Shown here in pieces: positions 53,917 to 62,689 of a stretch of 64,000 nucleotides of DNA. The notes under the pieces were generated by a model, which searched no databases, was not told the DNA's origin, and saw nothing but the letters and a program-made list of their open reading frames with translations. This DNA is from Nostoc sp. C052 (GTDB taxonomy: Bacteria > Cyanobacteriota > Cyanobacteriia > Cyanobacteriales > Nostocaceae): contig NZ_CP040272.1 in assembly GCF_013393905.1 (NCBI RefSeq), positions 3,410,001 to 3,474,000 on the forward strand, in the 5' to 3' direction. A program made the position numbers and the translations under genes. Each line of letters starts with the position of its first letter. Positions within the stretch are counted from its first letter, which is position 1.

Positions 53917-54714
53917 ATGTTTTGGCGTTTACTTTCCTACCTACAATTAGCTGGCGCTTATATTCGCCTCAATCTGAACGCTCACTTAGAATATCGCGGT
54001 GCATTCCTGACGCAAGTAATAGCGATGGTACTGAATAATCTAGTGTGGGTGACATTTTGGGGGCTATTTTTCACACGCTTTCCAGTGCTACGCGGCTGGA
54101 CGGTACAGGATGTAGTTACTCTCTGGGCGATCGCCGCAACAGGATTTGGTCTAGCTAATACTATCTGCGGTAACGCTATGCAACTGACAAGTTTAATTGT
54201 CCAAGGACAGTTAGATGTGTGGATGTTGTACCCTCGTGCCCTTTTACCGCACCTACTGCTAGGACGGATGAATGCTACATCTTGGGGAGATATGCTGTTT
54301 GGGTATGGGGTTTATTTGTTTTTTGTCAAGCCTGATGCAGTGCATTTGGCGTTGTTTACTGGGTTGACAGTTTCAGTGGCGACGTTATTTGTCGGCTTTA
54401 ATATTTTGACAGGTAGCCTCAGCTTTTATCTGGGCAATTCCGAAGGACTGACACAACAGTGGCGAAATGCCATGCTTACCTTTAGTACCTATCCAGCGAC
54501 TTTGTTTGAGGGAACCGTGAAGCTACTGCTGTACACGTTGATTCCGGCGGGATTTGTGACTTATTTGCCGATTGAGGCATTGCGATCGCTATCTTTAATT
54601 CATGCTTTCCTAGCTGTAGCTGGATCAACTACCGTGCTGTTGGTTGGTGCAGGTGTGTTTTACCACGGTTTGCGTTGCTACTCCTCAGGAAATTTGATGC
54701 AGATGCGAGGTTGA
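53917..54714 (+). CDS. ABC-2 exporter permease 2
   Basis: 265 residues from the ATG at 53917, one base after the stop of the previous gene. GGAGG lies seven bases upstream, which fixes the start (an in-frame start at 53869 would give an implausible N-terminus). Six hydrophobic segments are present. It begins FWRLLSYLQLAGAYIRLNLN, like DUF990-type partners. It probably heterodimerises with permease 1. Confidence 0.92.
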   Translation: MFWRLLSYLQLAGAYIRLNLNAHLEYRGAFLTQVIAMVLNNLVWVTFWGLFFTRFPVLRGWTVQDVVTLWAIAATGFGLANTICGNAMQLTSLIVQGQLDVWMLYPRALLPHLLLGRMNATSWGDMLFGYGVYLFFVKPDAVHLALFTGLTVSVATLFVGFNILTGSLSFYLGNSEGLTQQWRNAMLTFSTYPATLFEGTVKLLLYTLIPAGFVTYLPIEALRSLSLIHAFLAVAGSTTVLLVGAGVFYHGLRCYSSGNLMQMRG

Positions 54715-54822
54715 GTTCAATATTGGTGAGTTTTCTACTTTTTACTCCAATTCAGCAATATTTCGCTCTCTCTATTGCTTTTAGTACGCAATAACGGAAG
54801 GATTGCCATCTCTAACTATTAT

Positions 54823-55062
54823 TTATCCATTAAATTTTACCCCTAAGTCAACACTTAGGACTGCTTCAATCTTACGAATGATTCCTTCTGTCGCAGGTGC
54901 TCTTAAATTTTCAGCTTCTAATTGATACCAGTAGGCGCGACTAATGCCAGCCTCCCGACAGATTTGCGAGAGAGAGCGTTCATCTCTCTCCCTCGCCTGC
55001 TTTATCCGCTTTCCAATATCTGGAAAGTCCTGTATCACTTCCACTACTCGCTTAACTTGCAC
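54823..55062 (-). CDS. XRE-type helix-turn-helix regulator
   Basis: 79 residues. The helix-turn-helix lies at about 30-60 (SLSQICREAGISRAYWYQLE), preceded by IGKRIKQARERD. The size and position suit a controller protein: it is divergent from the large restriction-modification-like gene, with paired operator-like repeats between them. It could instead be an antitoxin, but no toxin gene is seen beside it. No dimerisation or other domain is present. Confidence 0.8.
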   Translation of the reverse strand: MQVKRVVEVIQDFPDIGKRIKQARERDERSLSQICREAGISRAYWYQLEAENLRAPATEGIIRKIEAVLSVDLGVKFNG

Positions 55063-55104
55063 TACTATCGTGGGCTTAATTCTAAATCATGATTTTAGTG
55101 TAAG

Positions 55105-55147
55105 TTGTCTACAGATATTTGACAATTGTCTACAGACAATAGACAAT
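55105..55147. promoter_or_regulatory. Operator-like repeats between XRE and RM genes
   Basis: TTGTCTACAGA occurs at 55105-55115 and again at 55126-55136, spaced 21 bp, or two helix turns. Between them GACAATTGTC (55121-55130) is a palindrome, and AGACAAT is then doubled at 55134-55147. Repeated sites like these between a regulator and a restriction gene resemble C-protein operators. The remaining gap (55063-55300) is AT-rich. Confidence 0.6.
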
Positions 55148-55300
55148 AATAAATGCAAGTAGGATTGCGAGAAAATATGATAAAAACCTGTAAGGTATCC
55201 TTCAAAGTTCTAAGCAACTTCGATCCCAGCAATTACTCTAAATAGCTTGCTAGTGGTTTGGACAATTTCGACTCATAATCAGATTCTATAATGTTTTGTC

Positions 55301-58300
55301 ATGTCTAAATTCTTGTCGAGCAAAGCTCTGCATAGTTTTAACACTGTTGAAATTAACTCGCCCAAGCAGCTTGAGCTATTTTCAGAGAAGACAAGTTTTA
55401 TGTCGTCAGACCTGTTTGACTTAAGAAGCATTCGCCTACTGGTATCTAGACTTCATGATATTCTCCGTGACAATGATAGCCAGAGCAACATCATCAACCG
55501 CTTTGACGAAATCACTAAACTGGTCTTCGCCAAGATTATGTCTGATAAAACTCACAACAATGGAGCATCCACACCCCTCTCTCCTTCTGAGCTTCCTGTA
55601 AATCCCTGCGTCGTCCGAAAATACTATCAGCATCTTGCACACCAGCACAGCAACGTTATCCCAAAACAGTTTAGTGAGCTTAATTGTTCTGATAGTACAA
55701 CCGTGAAATGTGTCTTAGCCCTTCAATCTTTCAACTTCGCATCTACACAATTTGATATGAAGGGATTGGCTTACGAAGAAGTTGTTCGTAATACTTTTGA
55801 CAAAGGCGATCATCAACAGTTTTTTACACCGCCTCATATTGTTGATTTTATTGTCTCTGCTTGCCAGCCTTATATTAAAGGTGATGTATGTGATCCAGCA
55901 TCCGGAACGGGTGGATTTCTCTCTAGCATTGCAAGACATCAAATAAATTATTCATCCCTTACAAGTATTGAGATTGATGAGCGATTGTCTTGGGTTTCGG
56001 GAATTAATATGCTTCTTAACGGAGCAAAAAACATTCGTACAGTCTTTCTACCTTCTGGGGGAACTCTTGGTGAGCAAGCCAAACAATTCTTTTCATGTTT
56101 CGATACGATAATCACTAACCCACCATTTGGCAGCGATTTCACTGAGCCTGATGTTTTAGAAACATTTGAATTAGGATCAGGCAAATCATCTCGTCGGCGT
56201 GGAATTCTCTTTATTGAACGCTGCCATGCTCTTTTACGTGAAAATGGTACACTTGCCATAATTCTTGACGAAGGTGTTTTGAATTTGTCTCATGCAACTG
56301 ATGTCAGACAGTTTATGATCAAAAATTTTGATCTAAAAGCTGTTATAAGTCTGCCTGAAACCGCATTCATGCCGTATGCTACGGTTAGTGCCTCCATTTT
56401 AATAATGTCTAAAAAAACATCCACTGATAGCAATTGTTCAGTATTTTTTGCTAAAGCAGATAAAGTTGGACGTAAAACAAGTGGGGATGAAGATATTCGT
56501 TACGAGAATGATGGTAAAAGTTATCTCAATAGTGATCTTCCTTCACTATTGAATGCTTGGCATAAATACCTTAAGGAGGGTCAAACTCATGAGTCAGAAA
56601 ACATCTATATTGCTGATATTTATTCTAACTTTATCAAAAAAAATAATGGATATCGTATTGATTTCCAGTATCATCACCCATCTAGGAAAAAAAGCCAAGA
56701 ATTAATTGCTAGTTGTATTTATCCATTAAAGCGTTTAGCTGATATTTGTACAGAAAGGAATGTCTCCGTTATTCCATGCAAGGAACTCTCTGGTGTAATT
56801 ATTCGATATACGGGGTTAGCAAATATTCAATCAAATACGGGACGGTTTGAACAAGACCCAACTCCTGCTGACTCATTGAAAAGCTCAGTTAAAATGTACC
56901 AACCTGGTGATATTGTTTTTGCAAAAATGCGTCCCAATCTGCGAAAGGTTGTATTAATGAGCTTTGCAGAGCCAGGTTTTGTATCATCGGAATGCTCTGT
57001 TTTTACTGTCAAGCAAGAGCCTGATGGTAAATATCTGATTGACCCTCTTATACTAAGCGTTTTGCTTCGGTCTGACTTTGTTTATGGGCAAATTATGCAT
57101 TTGGTAGCGGGTATTGGTCGTCCAAGAATTAACTCGAAAGAACTCTTGCAAGTAATGATTCCGCTTCCACCTAAAAATATTCAGGAGGAAATTCACCTCC
57201 GGTATTTGAGTCAGCACCAAAAAGTAGAGAACCTCAAATCGGATATTGGAAGCTTTCTAAACCGCTCTCAATTAATGCTCACATCGTCAGTACAAGAACT
57301 AGTTTCTTCTTTTATTGGAAGCCCAAAGACAACATCTCCTATGCCTATTGAGAATAAACAAATGGTGTTCACTCCTGAAAACTTGAGAATCTTTCTCAAA
57401 GGGGAGTCCAACCCTCTAGATACATTGTCTTGGTTAACCAACTTCTTCTTGCCAGAGGTTGTTAAAAGACTGAATGAAACTGATGTTAGGCGTAGGCTTG
57501 GTATATATACTGGGGAAAAAATTCCAGAAAATGAGAGAAACCTTACTGATGTACGCAATCGCGTCAGTCTAATCATCGAGTATGAATTAGCGCGTTTAGC
57601 AACTCGCATTCTTGAAGATCACGAGATTGAAGATATTTTCTGGAGTTATGTTGTCGCTAACCGTTTCCCTGATTTAGAAGTTCGCACATCTTCAGGCTCT
57701 CGCGGTCTTCGGGTTGAGGTTAAATGCCTTCAAACCATTGCTGAAGAAAAGTCTGCTAACTTTGATACTTTGAGGAAAGATATTCATCCTCTAACCGATT
57801 TTTTGATTGTTTTTGCTTGGGACTGGAGGTATGACCCTGAAGATGTCACTTGGGATCGAGCGCCCTTTATTCATCATGCGTATGCTTTTCATGCATCTTC
57901 ACTTGCTTTACTGCGTGATTGGTACTGGCTAAATTGTCCCCCTAATGATTTGGGTAATGGATTGCAAGGCTTTGACCTTAGATATGCTGTCAACTGCAAA
58001 GACGGCAGATATAACGAGGAAGAGGGCAATTATGGTAAGCTTCTACGGATATGGCAAGAGGGCTTTAAATATGAACCCCCTGAGTCGGATCTAGTTCGCC
58101 GGACTATTACAGACTATCTTGCCTTTAAGAATGGAGTAATCAAAGCAGGTCTAGATACTTTGGCTCATTTATTTTTACCTGGGCTTTCTGGAACTACTGA
58201 GGTTGTTGCCGTCCTCTACGAGAATGAACGAGTTGGTTGGCAGTCAGGCGAAGTTTGCTTCTTATTAAGCTCTGCTGTTTCAACACAGAAAAAACAAAAT

Positions 58301-58450
58301 TTAGTTCTCAGCCAGCTAACAGTCAGCAAAGTTTACTTACTTACAGATAAATATGCTTGGAGAGAATTTGAGTATAAAAAAGGAAAATTGACATTGAAGC
58401 GAACAGGGAAAAAACCAAAGCGGCTTATTCAAGCGAATAAAACTCCGTAG
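55301..58450 (+). CDS. Single-chain N6-adenine methyltransferase, specificity domain and nuclease
   Basis: 1049 residues. An HsdM-like gamma-class core (about 20-440) has QFFTP (about 172), the SAM motif DPASGTGG (from 198) and the catalytic NPPF (273-276), which points to adenine-N6. Next, about 460-660, comes an HsdS-like region (YPLKRLADICTERN, GDIVFAKMRPNLRKV, MIPLPPKNIQEEI and a helical spacer). The C-terminal part (about 690-1040) has a PD-(D/E)xK-like signature: Pro790-Asp791, then Glu806-Val-Lys808. The order methyltransferase-specificity-nuclease differs from ordinary type IIG enzymes, where the nuclease comes first. There is no translocase motor. It probably cuts foreign DNA and protects its own. 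Confidence 0.8.
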   Translation: MSKFLSSKALHSFNTVEINSPKQLELFSEKTSFMSSDLFDLRSIRLLVSRLHDILRDNDSQSNIINRFDEITKLVFAKIMSDKTHNNGASTPLSPSELPVNPCVVRKYYQHLAHQHSNVIPKQFSELNCSDSTTVKCVLALQSFNFASTQFDMKGLAYEEVVRNTFDKGDHQQFFTPPHIVDFIVSACQPYIKGDVCDPASGTGGFLSSIARHQINYSSLTSIEIDERLSWVSGINMLLNGAKNIRTVFLPSGGTLGEQAKQFFSCFDTIITNPPFGSDFTEPDVLETFELGSGKSSRRRGILFIERCHALLRENGTLAIILDEGVLNLSHATDVRQFMIKNFDLKAVISLPETAFMPYATVSASILIMSKKTSTDSNCSVFFAKADKVGRKTSGDEDIRYENDGKSYLNSDLPSLLNAWHKYLKEGQTHESENIYIADIYSNFIKKNNGYRIDFQYHHPSRKKSQELIASCIYPLKRLADICTERNVSVIPCKELSGVIIRYTGLANIQSNTGRFEQDPTPADSLKSSVKMYQPGDIVFAKMRPNLRKVVLMSFAEPGFVSSECSVFTVKQEPDGKYLIDPLILSVLLRSDFVYGQIMHLVAGIGRPRINSKELLQVMIPLPPKNIQEEIHLRYLSQHQKVENLKSDIGSFLNRSQLMLTSSVQELVSSFIGSPKTTSPMPIENKQMVFTPENLRIFLKGESNPLDTLSWLTNFFLPEVVKRLNETDVRRRLGIYTGEKIPENERNLTDVRNRVSLIIEYELARLATRILEDHEIEDIFWSYVVANRFPDLEVRTSSGSRGLRVEVKCLQTIAEEKSANFDTLRKDIHPLTDFLIVFAWDWRYDPEDVTWDRAPFIHHAYAFHASSLALLRDWYWLNCPPNDLGNGLQGFDLRYAVNCKDGRYNEEEGNYGKLLRIWQEGFKYEPPESDLVRRTITDYLAFKNGVIKAGLDTLAHLFLPGLSGTTEVVAVLYENERVGWQSGEVCFLLSSAVSTQKKQNLVLSQLTVSKVYLLTDKYAWREFEYKKGKLTLKRTGKKPKRLIQANKTP

Positions 58451-58844
58451 GATCTGACTCCGCAGAGTAAACTTCAGCAGATTCAGGTTCAGCCGGGTCA
58501 AGGCGGAAATTAACAACTGATTGGCAGAATTGAAATACCCACTCGTTGAACTCCAAGCCTGAACAATGATTCATGAAGAGAGTTATCTGTTCGACAGTTA
58601 ATGTAGCAACCAATGTTTTTTCAAAGTTGTATAACTCGCATTTGCTTAAATCGCTATCTGTAGGTAGGACATGAAAAAAGTATCCGCCTCGATTAGTATG
58701 TCCCTCTGTACTACGAATGCAGATACTAGCTCCCTCTTGGCGCTCCCTCAAAATCTTTGAAACTTGGTCTATAGAAACTGGAATATCTGTATCCATACTG
58801 ACTACAGGAGGAAAGGGAATATCTTCAAACTTTTTCTTAGGCAT
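58425..58844 (-). CDS. Acidic protein of unknown function, convergent with the RM gene
   Basis: 139 residues. The C-terminal 30 residues (DPAEPESAEVYSAESDP...) are strongly acidic and low in complexity; the rest looks globular. No family is recognised. It overlaps the 3' end of the restriction-like gene by 26 bp on the opposite strand, so both C-termini use the same DNA. Its position in the island suggests a linked role, such as inhibition or control, but there is no sequence proof. Confidence 0.65.
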   Translation of the reverse strand: MPKKKFEDIPFPPVVSMDTDIPVSIDQVSKILRERQEGASICIRSTEGHTNRGGYFFHVLPTDSDLSKCELYNFEKTLVATLTVEQITLFMNHCSGLEFNEWVFQFCQSVVNFRLDPAEPESAEVYSAESDPTEFYSLE

Positions 58845-58936
58845 CTAAATTATTTGTCTAATTGCGTCTGTCTAAATAAGTGGATATTCTCCTAAAAGAT
58901 ATAGCCTGAAAACTTTTCCCTCTGCTAGGATTTGAA

Positions 58937-61258
58937 TCACTTAGCATTCTTTTTGATACCTTGCCATCTTTCTCGCAGCCGTTTCAAGTTAGGCGTATGT
59001 CCACCATAACGCCAGCTAACATAGGCTTGACAAATTTCATCTATTACCTCAGCGGTTGCTGGGACATGATGCTGGTATGATCCTCTGGCATACTCTAAAG
59101 GTGTTTGTGCTGGATGTTTGCCTAAACCTTTTTGGGTTGTCCATTGCAGCATTTGTTGATAAAGGCTTTCCATTGCTGGCAATTTCTTTAACCATCTACG
59201 GTTGCGCCACTCTTGCCATTGTCCCCAACCCAGCCAAGCAAAGAAAGCTGCTGTAGTTGCCAAGATTAAGCCAGTCAATACGCCAAACCAACCTTGAGAG
59301 AATAAAGCTAAAAACCAAGCGATCGCTCTAATCACCCACTTAAATATTGTCTCAAATACATTATTCAACAAACCCGTCACCGGAGAAGGCAACCAGCCAG
59401 CAACCCAGTTCCACAACTGACGCAACACACTAAAAGTCTGAGTGTCTTCAATAGATGGGGGAATTAGAGGATGATTGGGAATAGGATCAAAGGCAAACCA
59501 ACCATATTTCGGAAAATACACTTCCGTCATTGCATAAGCGTCAGTATTACGGACAACATACAGCCCTGTAAATGGATTAAATTCTCCCGCACTAAACCCT
59601 GCTACTAACCGTGCTGGGATGCCAATGGAACGCAACATCACTGTCAGAACTGTTGAAAAGTGGTCTGGATAGCCCCCCTTTTGCTTAAACAAAAAAGTTT
59701 CTACCAAGTCTTCTTTTTCACTCAAATAAGGCAGTTCTAATGGATTTTGGGGAACAGAGTAGCGTTGCTTTAAATATTGAGCTAAGTAGAGAGCTTTTTC
59801 GTAGGGTGAATCCAGTCTTTTCGCAGACTTCGAGACTTTTTCTTGATTGTAGTTAGCGAGGATTTCTTCGGTATGTTGCCGAACTTTTTCAGCAATTTCG
59901 GGAGGAATTTGCAGATAATGCTTTTTAATTTGTTGCGGATATTTAGTAGAAGCTTCACCTAACAAACTGCGATCGCGGTATGGTACTTCAGAAACTACTG
60001 TGTAGGTGAGTCCTTGTGATAATTCTACAGGCGATCGCAATCCGTCTTCTTTATCAACAGCGATCACTGGTGCTGGAAAATAAACTTCCTTGGCATTAGC
60101 CATCGCTGGAATGAGGTTAGGCAAATCCGACACCACTGTATAAGTTTGTACTACCTCTTGGGTTTTAGCAGTGAGTATAGATGGGGGAATAAAAATTTGG
60201 TAAGACCAAGGCGATCGCCTAACAGTCATAACATCTTCATTACGGGAAACTTCCCATCCCTTACCTGTATAGTGGTCAAATCCTAATACTCGCCAAAAAC
60301 CCTCAGCTTGCGATCGCACCCGCATTACAACCTTGGGTTTCATCTCACCCCGCAGGTTTTGGTTAATTTGGCTATTAAAACCGTAATAAAAGTTATTATC
60401 TACTTTACCTGGTTCACCAGTTTTATTTTGTCCCGTACCACTGCTACCACTGCCTTGATTCTCACCTTTACCTTGGCGGACATAACCGGGATTAATGATA
60501 CTACGTCCTGTGAAATTACCTTTGACTTGAATACCAGAACTTACAGGAAAATTCCGTAATTGATAGCCGGGAAATCTAGGTAAAACAGCAAAAATTGCCA
60601 GTCCCAAACCGACAATTAGCAAAAAAGTTAGAATTAAAAATTTAAAATTAATAGTTGCGGAATTCTTCTGATTGAATTTTTCCTTTTGAGTTTTTAATGG
60701 CTGCAAACCTAAGCGTGAGCGGTAATCTAATACTAAAGTTGGCAGAGCGATCGCTAAGAATAACAGCAGCACAGGTGCAAATGCTAAAGTCTGACTGAGG
60801 GTTCCTGCCACACCCAATAAAATCAATCCGATAACAATCGAATAGCCCAAATTTTTGCGGCGGGGTGTATCAAAGCTGTGCAACACCTGGAGTTGAATTA
60901 ATAACTCTGCCAAACCCAACCGCGTATCATTTAACTCCCCCACTAATTGCCCAAAGAAAGCACCCAATGCTACTAACATCCCAATGGCGATGCCGAATTG
61001 AACAGCGACATTGCGATCGCGGCGACGATAATAACTCCAAATCGCACCAACTACACTCAGAGGTAACGCCCAAAAACTGAATGAAGTTTCAGCAGCAATA
61101 TCCGTCGCCACAATTCCCAAAATAACCAACGCTAGCACCAGCACCCGCAAAGAAATAGAATCTTCCACTTCTATCAAAGGCGAACCCTGCGGATTTTGCC
61201 GCCAGAAATTACCTACAGGGAGACGCCAAAACCGATTCATCCTGGATAAGTTAAACAT
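58937..61258 (-). CDS. TgpA-like membrane protein with inactive transglutaminase domain
   Basis: 773 residues. Six or seven N-terminal helices (DUF3488-type, about 40-230) are followed by a periplasmic transglutaminase-like domain (about 450-600), another helix near 660-690 and a DUF4129-like C-terminal end. The domain keeps its shape (MLRSIGIPARLVAGFSAGEF, VYFPKYGWFAFDP). However, the catalytic Cys position (usually GYCEYFAS) reads GYPDHFST with Pro531, and the His position (usually AHAWVEVY) reads AYAMTEVY with Tyr575. Both catalytic residues are thus missing. It may bind peptide or peptidoglycan rather than catalyse. I expect this is a conserved cyanobacterial form. Confidence 0.88.
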   Translation of the reverse strand: MFNLSRMNRFWRLPVGNFWRQNPQGSPLIEVEDSISLRVLVLALVILGIVATDIAAETSFSFWALPLSVVGAIWSYYRRRDRNVAVQFGIAIGMLVALGAFFGQLVGELNDTRLGLAELLIQLQVLHSFDTPRRKNLGYSIVIGLILLGVAGTLSQTLAFAPVLLLFLAIALPTLVLDYRSRLGLQPLKTQKEKFNQKNSATINFKFLILTFLLIVGLGLAIFAVLPRFPGYQLRNFPVSSGIQVKGNFTGRSIINPGYVRQGKGENQGSGSSGTGQNKTGEPGKVDNNFYYGFNSQINQNLRGEMKPKVVMRVRSQAEGFWRVLGFDHYTGKGWEVSRNEDVMTVRRSPWSYQIFIPPSILTAKTQEVVQTYTVVSDLPNLIPAMANAKEVYFPAPVIAVDKEDGLRSPVELSQGLTYTVVSEVPYRDRSLLGEASTKYPQQIKKHYLQIPPEIAEKVRQHTEEILANYNQEKVSKSAKRLDSPYEKALYLAQYLKQRYSVPQNPLELPYLSEKEDLVETFLFKQKGGYPDHFSTVLTVMLRSIGIPARLVAGFSAGEFNPFTGLYVVRNTDAYAMTEVYFPKYGWFAFDPIPNHPLIPPSIEDTQTFSVLRQLWNWVAGWLPSPVTGLLNNVFETIFKWVIRAIAWFLALFSQGWFGVLTGLILATTAAFFAWLGWGQWQEWRNRRWLKKLPAMESLYQQMLQWTTQKGLGKHPAQTPLEYARGSYQHHVPATAEVIDEICQAYVSWRYGGHTPNLKRLRERWQGIKKNAK

Positions 61259-61699
61259 TTGAGTCTAGTAGAAGCAATGATGTAGATGCAAAAAACACAA
61301 TGCGGGGGACGTAATTGCCTACCCTACTACTGTGTCAAAAAATTTTGGATTTTGGATTACCGATAGCGGAGCGTCCTTTGGATTGACCCCGATTTGCCTC
61401 AAGGATTTTAAATCTAAAATCTAAAATCTAAAATTGGCACGGTAAAAGAATGATAGATAGGGGGTAGAGATGGAGAGAAACGAGAAATGGGTGACGCGGT
61501 GAATTGAGAAATAATCAAATACTTTCTCAATATTCCCATGTCCCCATATACCCGTGTCCCTGTGTCTTTGTAATAACTGCTTCTCGTAGACACCCTAATG
61601 ACCGTTTGTTGAAAAATAGGATGAGCTTCAAAACCAGGAAAATCCTCTTAATATATATCGGCGTTGATTGACGTAGTGTGCTAGCGGTGGAAATTTAAA
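61259..61699. other. Gap with TAAAATC heptamer repeats
   Basis: 441 bp without a supported gene. Tandem heptamers of the TAAAATC type lie near 61409-61436, preceded by GATAGCGGAGCG and similar repeat DNA. The promoter of the transglutaminase-like gene (minus) should be at the left end. No terminator for the patU-like gene is evident. Confidence 0.4.
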
Positions 61700-62689
61700 C
61701 TAAATCGTGGGATTAATCACAAACAACAACGACTGTTCGTCTATTTCTGGAAACTCAACTTCCAGAGTATAAATTGGGTTAAGTTGCTCGCAGCCTAACT
61801 CTACATTTAAGTATCCCGAAGTCGAAGATGTTGTCATTGCTAAAGTGCCACTTCCCCGTAGTGTCAAAGTTCCTTTAACAGGTAACTCAGCTTGAACAAG
61901 TAACTTCGTAAGTTTACCTAGAGATTGATACTCTACTCTGATATTCAAAGCACCAACACTGGTTAGCCATTGTCTTTCTACCACAGGACTAGTTTTTGAA
62001 ACTGGTAGAGTCAAATTTTCCAGCAGTTGTTTAGCTGCTAGCAATGACAAAGCCATTTGTTGACGCGGTTGTAAATCTGAGTAATCGCTCTGAATAGCGG
62101 GCATTGTCTCCAGAGTACTTGCAGAACGATAGGTGCTTCTTAGCACCAGTCCAGCTATGTCATTTAATGCTTGAGACTCATTGGGAAAAAAGTTCTCCAC
62201 CACTTGAACTAATTTTGCCCCCAACGGCACTGAAGATGTCACTAAAGCCTGACACTGTTCTAGCAATTGCTGGAAAACTCTTTCCGGCAAGCGAGTTGGC
62301 AAGGTCAACTTAGACTGTTGTACCATCCATCCCCAGCTAGGAACGAGTGTCATTGACGGCTCATCAACAAAATCAGGATAGTCGATTAATTGTGTTTCCC
62401 AGGGAAACAACGGTGGGTGGTCTTGGGCTTGGATTTGTAACCGGCGCTTAAGGACAGCTTGAAAACGATCTTGCACAGTAGGAATTTCTCCCAATTGAAA
62501 GGTCTGGGGTGTTCCTCCCAATTTTGGCTCACTGCTTTTTGAAGCAGTGGCATCATTGAGGAGGCTTTTTACCCCGTCATTTTCCTCACATTCTACCGAT
62601 CGCTCATGATTTTTGACATCATCTGTCAATAACCAATCGAGACATCGGTGTTGTAAAGATTCTGAGTCACTATTCATGAGTAGATGCAC
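61700..62689 (-). CDS. patU: PatU-like heterocyst pattern protein
   Basis: 329 residues, no signal peptide or membrane helix. The sequence has no catalytic motif I can see; a beta-rich C-terminal third ends in LEVEFPEIDEQSLLFVI. The call rests mainly on context: it directly follows the hetZ-like gene and overlaps it by 20 bp. That is the known hetZ-patU order in Nostoc. In Anabaena PCC 7120 patU is split into patU5 and patU3, whereas here it is one frame as in N. punctiforme. PatU3 influences heterocyst spacing and contacts HetZ. Confidence 0.6.
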   Translation of the reverse strand: MHLLMNSDSESLQHRCLDWLLTDDVKNHERSVECEENDGVKSLLNDATASKSSEPKLGGTPQTFQLGEIPTVQDRFQAVLKRRLQIQAQDHPPLFPWETQLIDYPDFVDEPSMTLVPSWGWMVQQSKLTLPTRLPERVFQQLLEQCQALVTSSVPLGAKLVQVVENFFPNESQALNDIAGLVLRSTYRSASTLETMPAIQSDYSDLQPRQQMALSLLAAKQLLENLTLPVSKTSPVVERQWLTSVGALNIRVEYQSLGKLTKLLVQAELPVKGTLTLRGSGTLAMTTSSTSGYLNVELGCEQLNPIYTLEVEFPEIDEQSLLFVINPTI

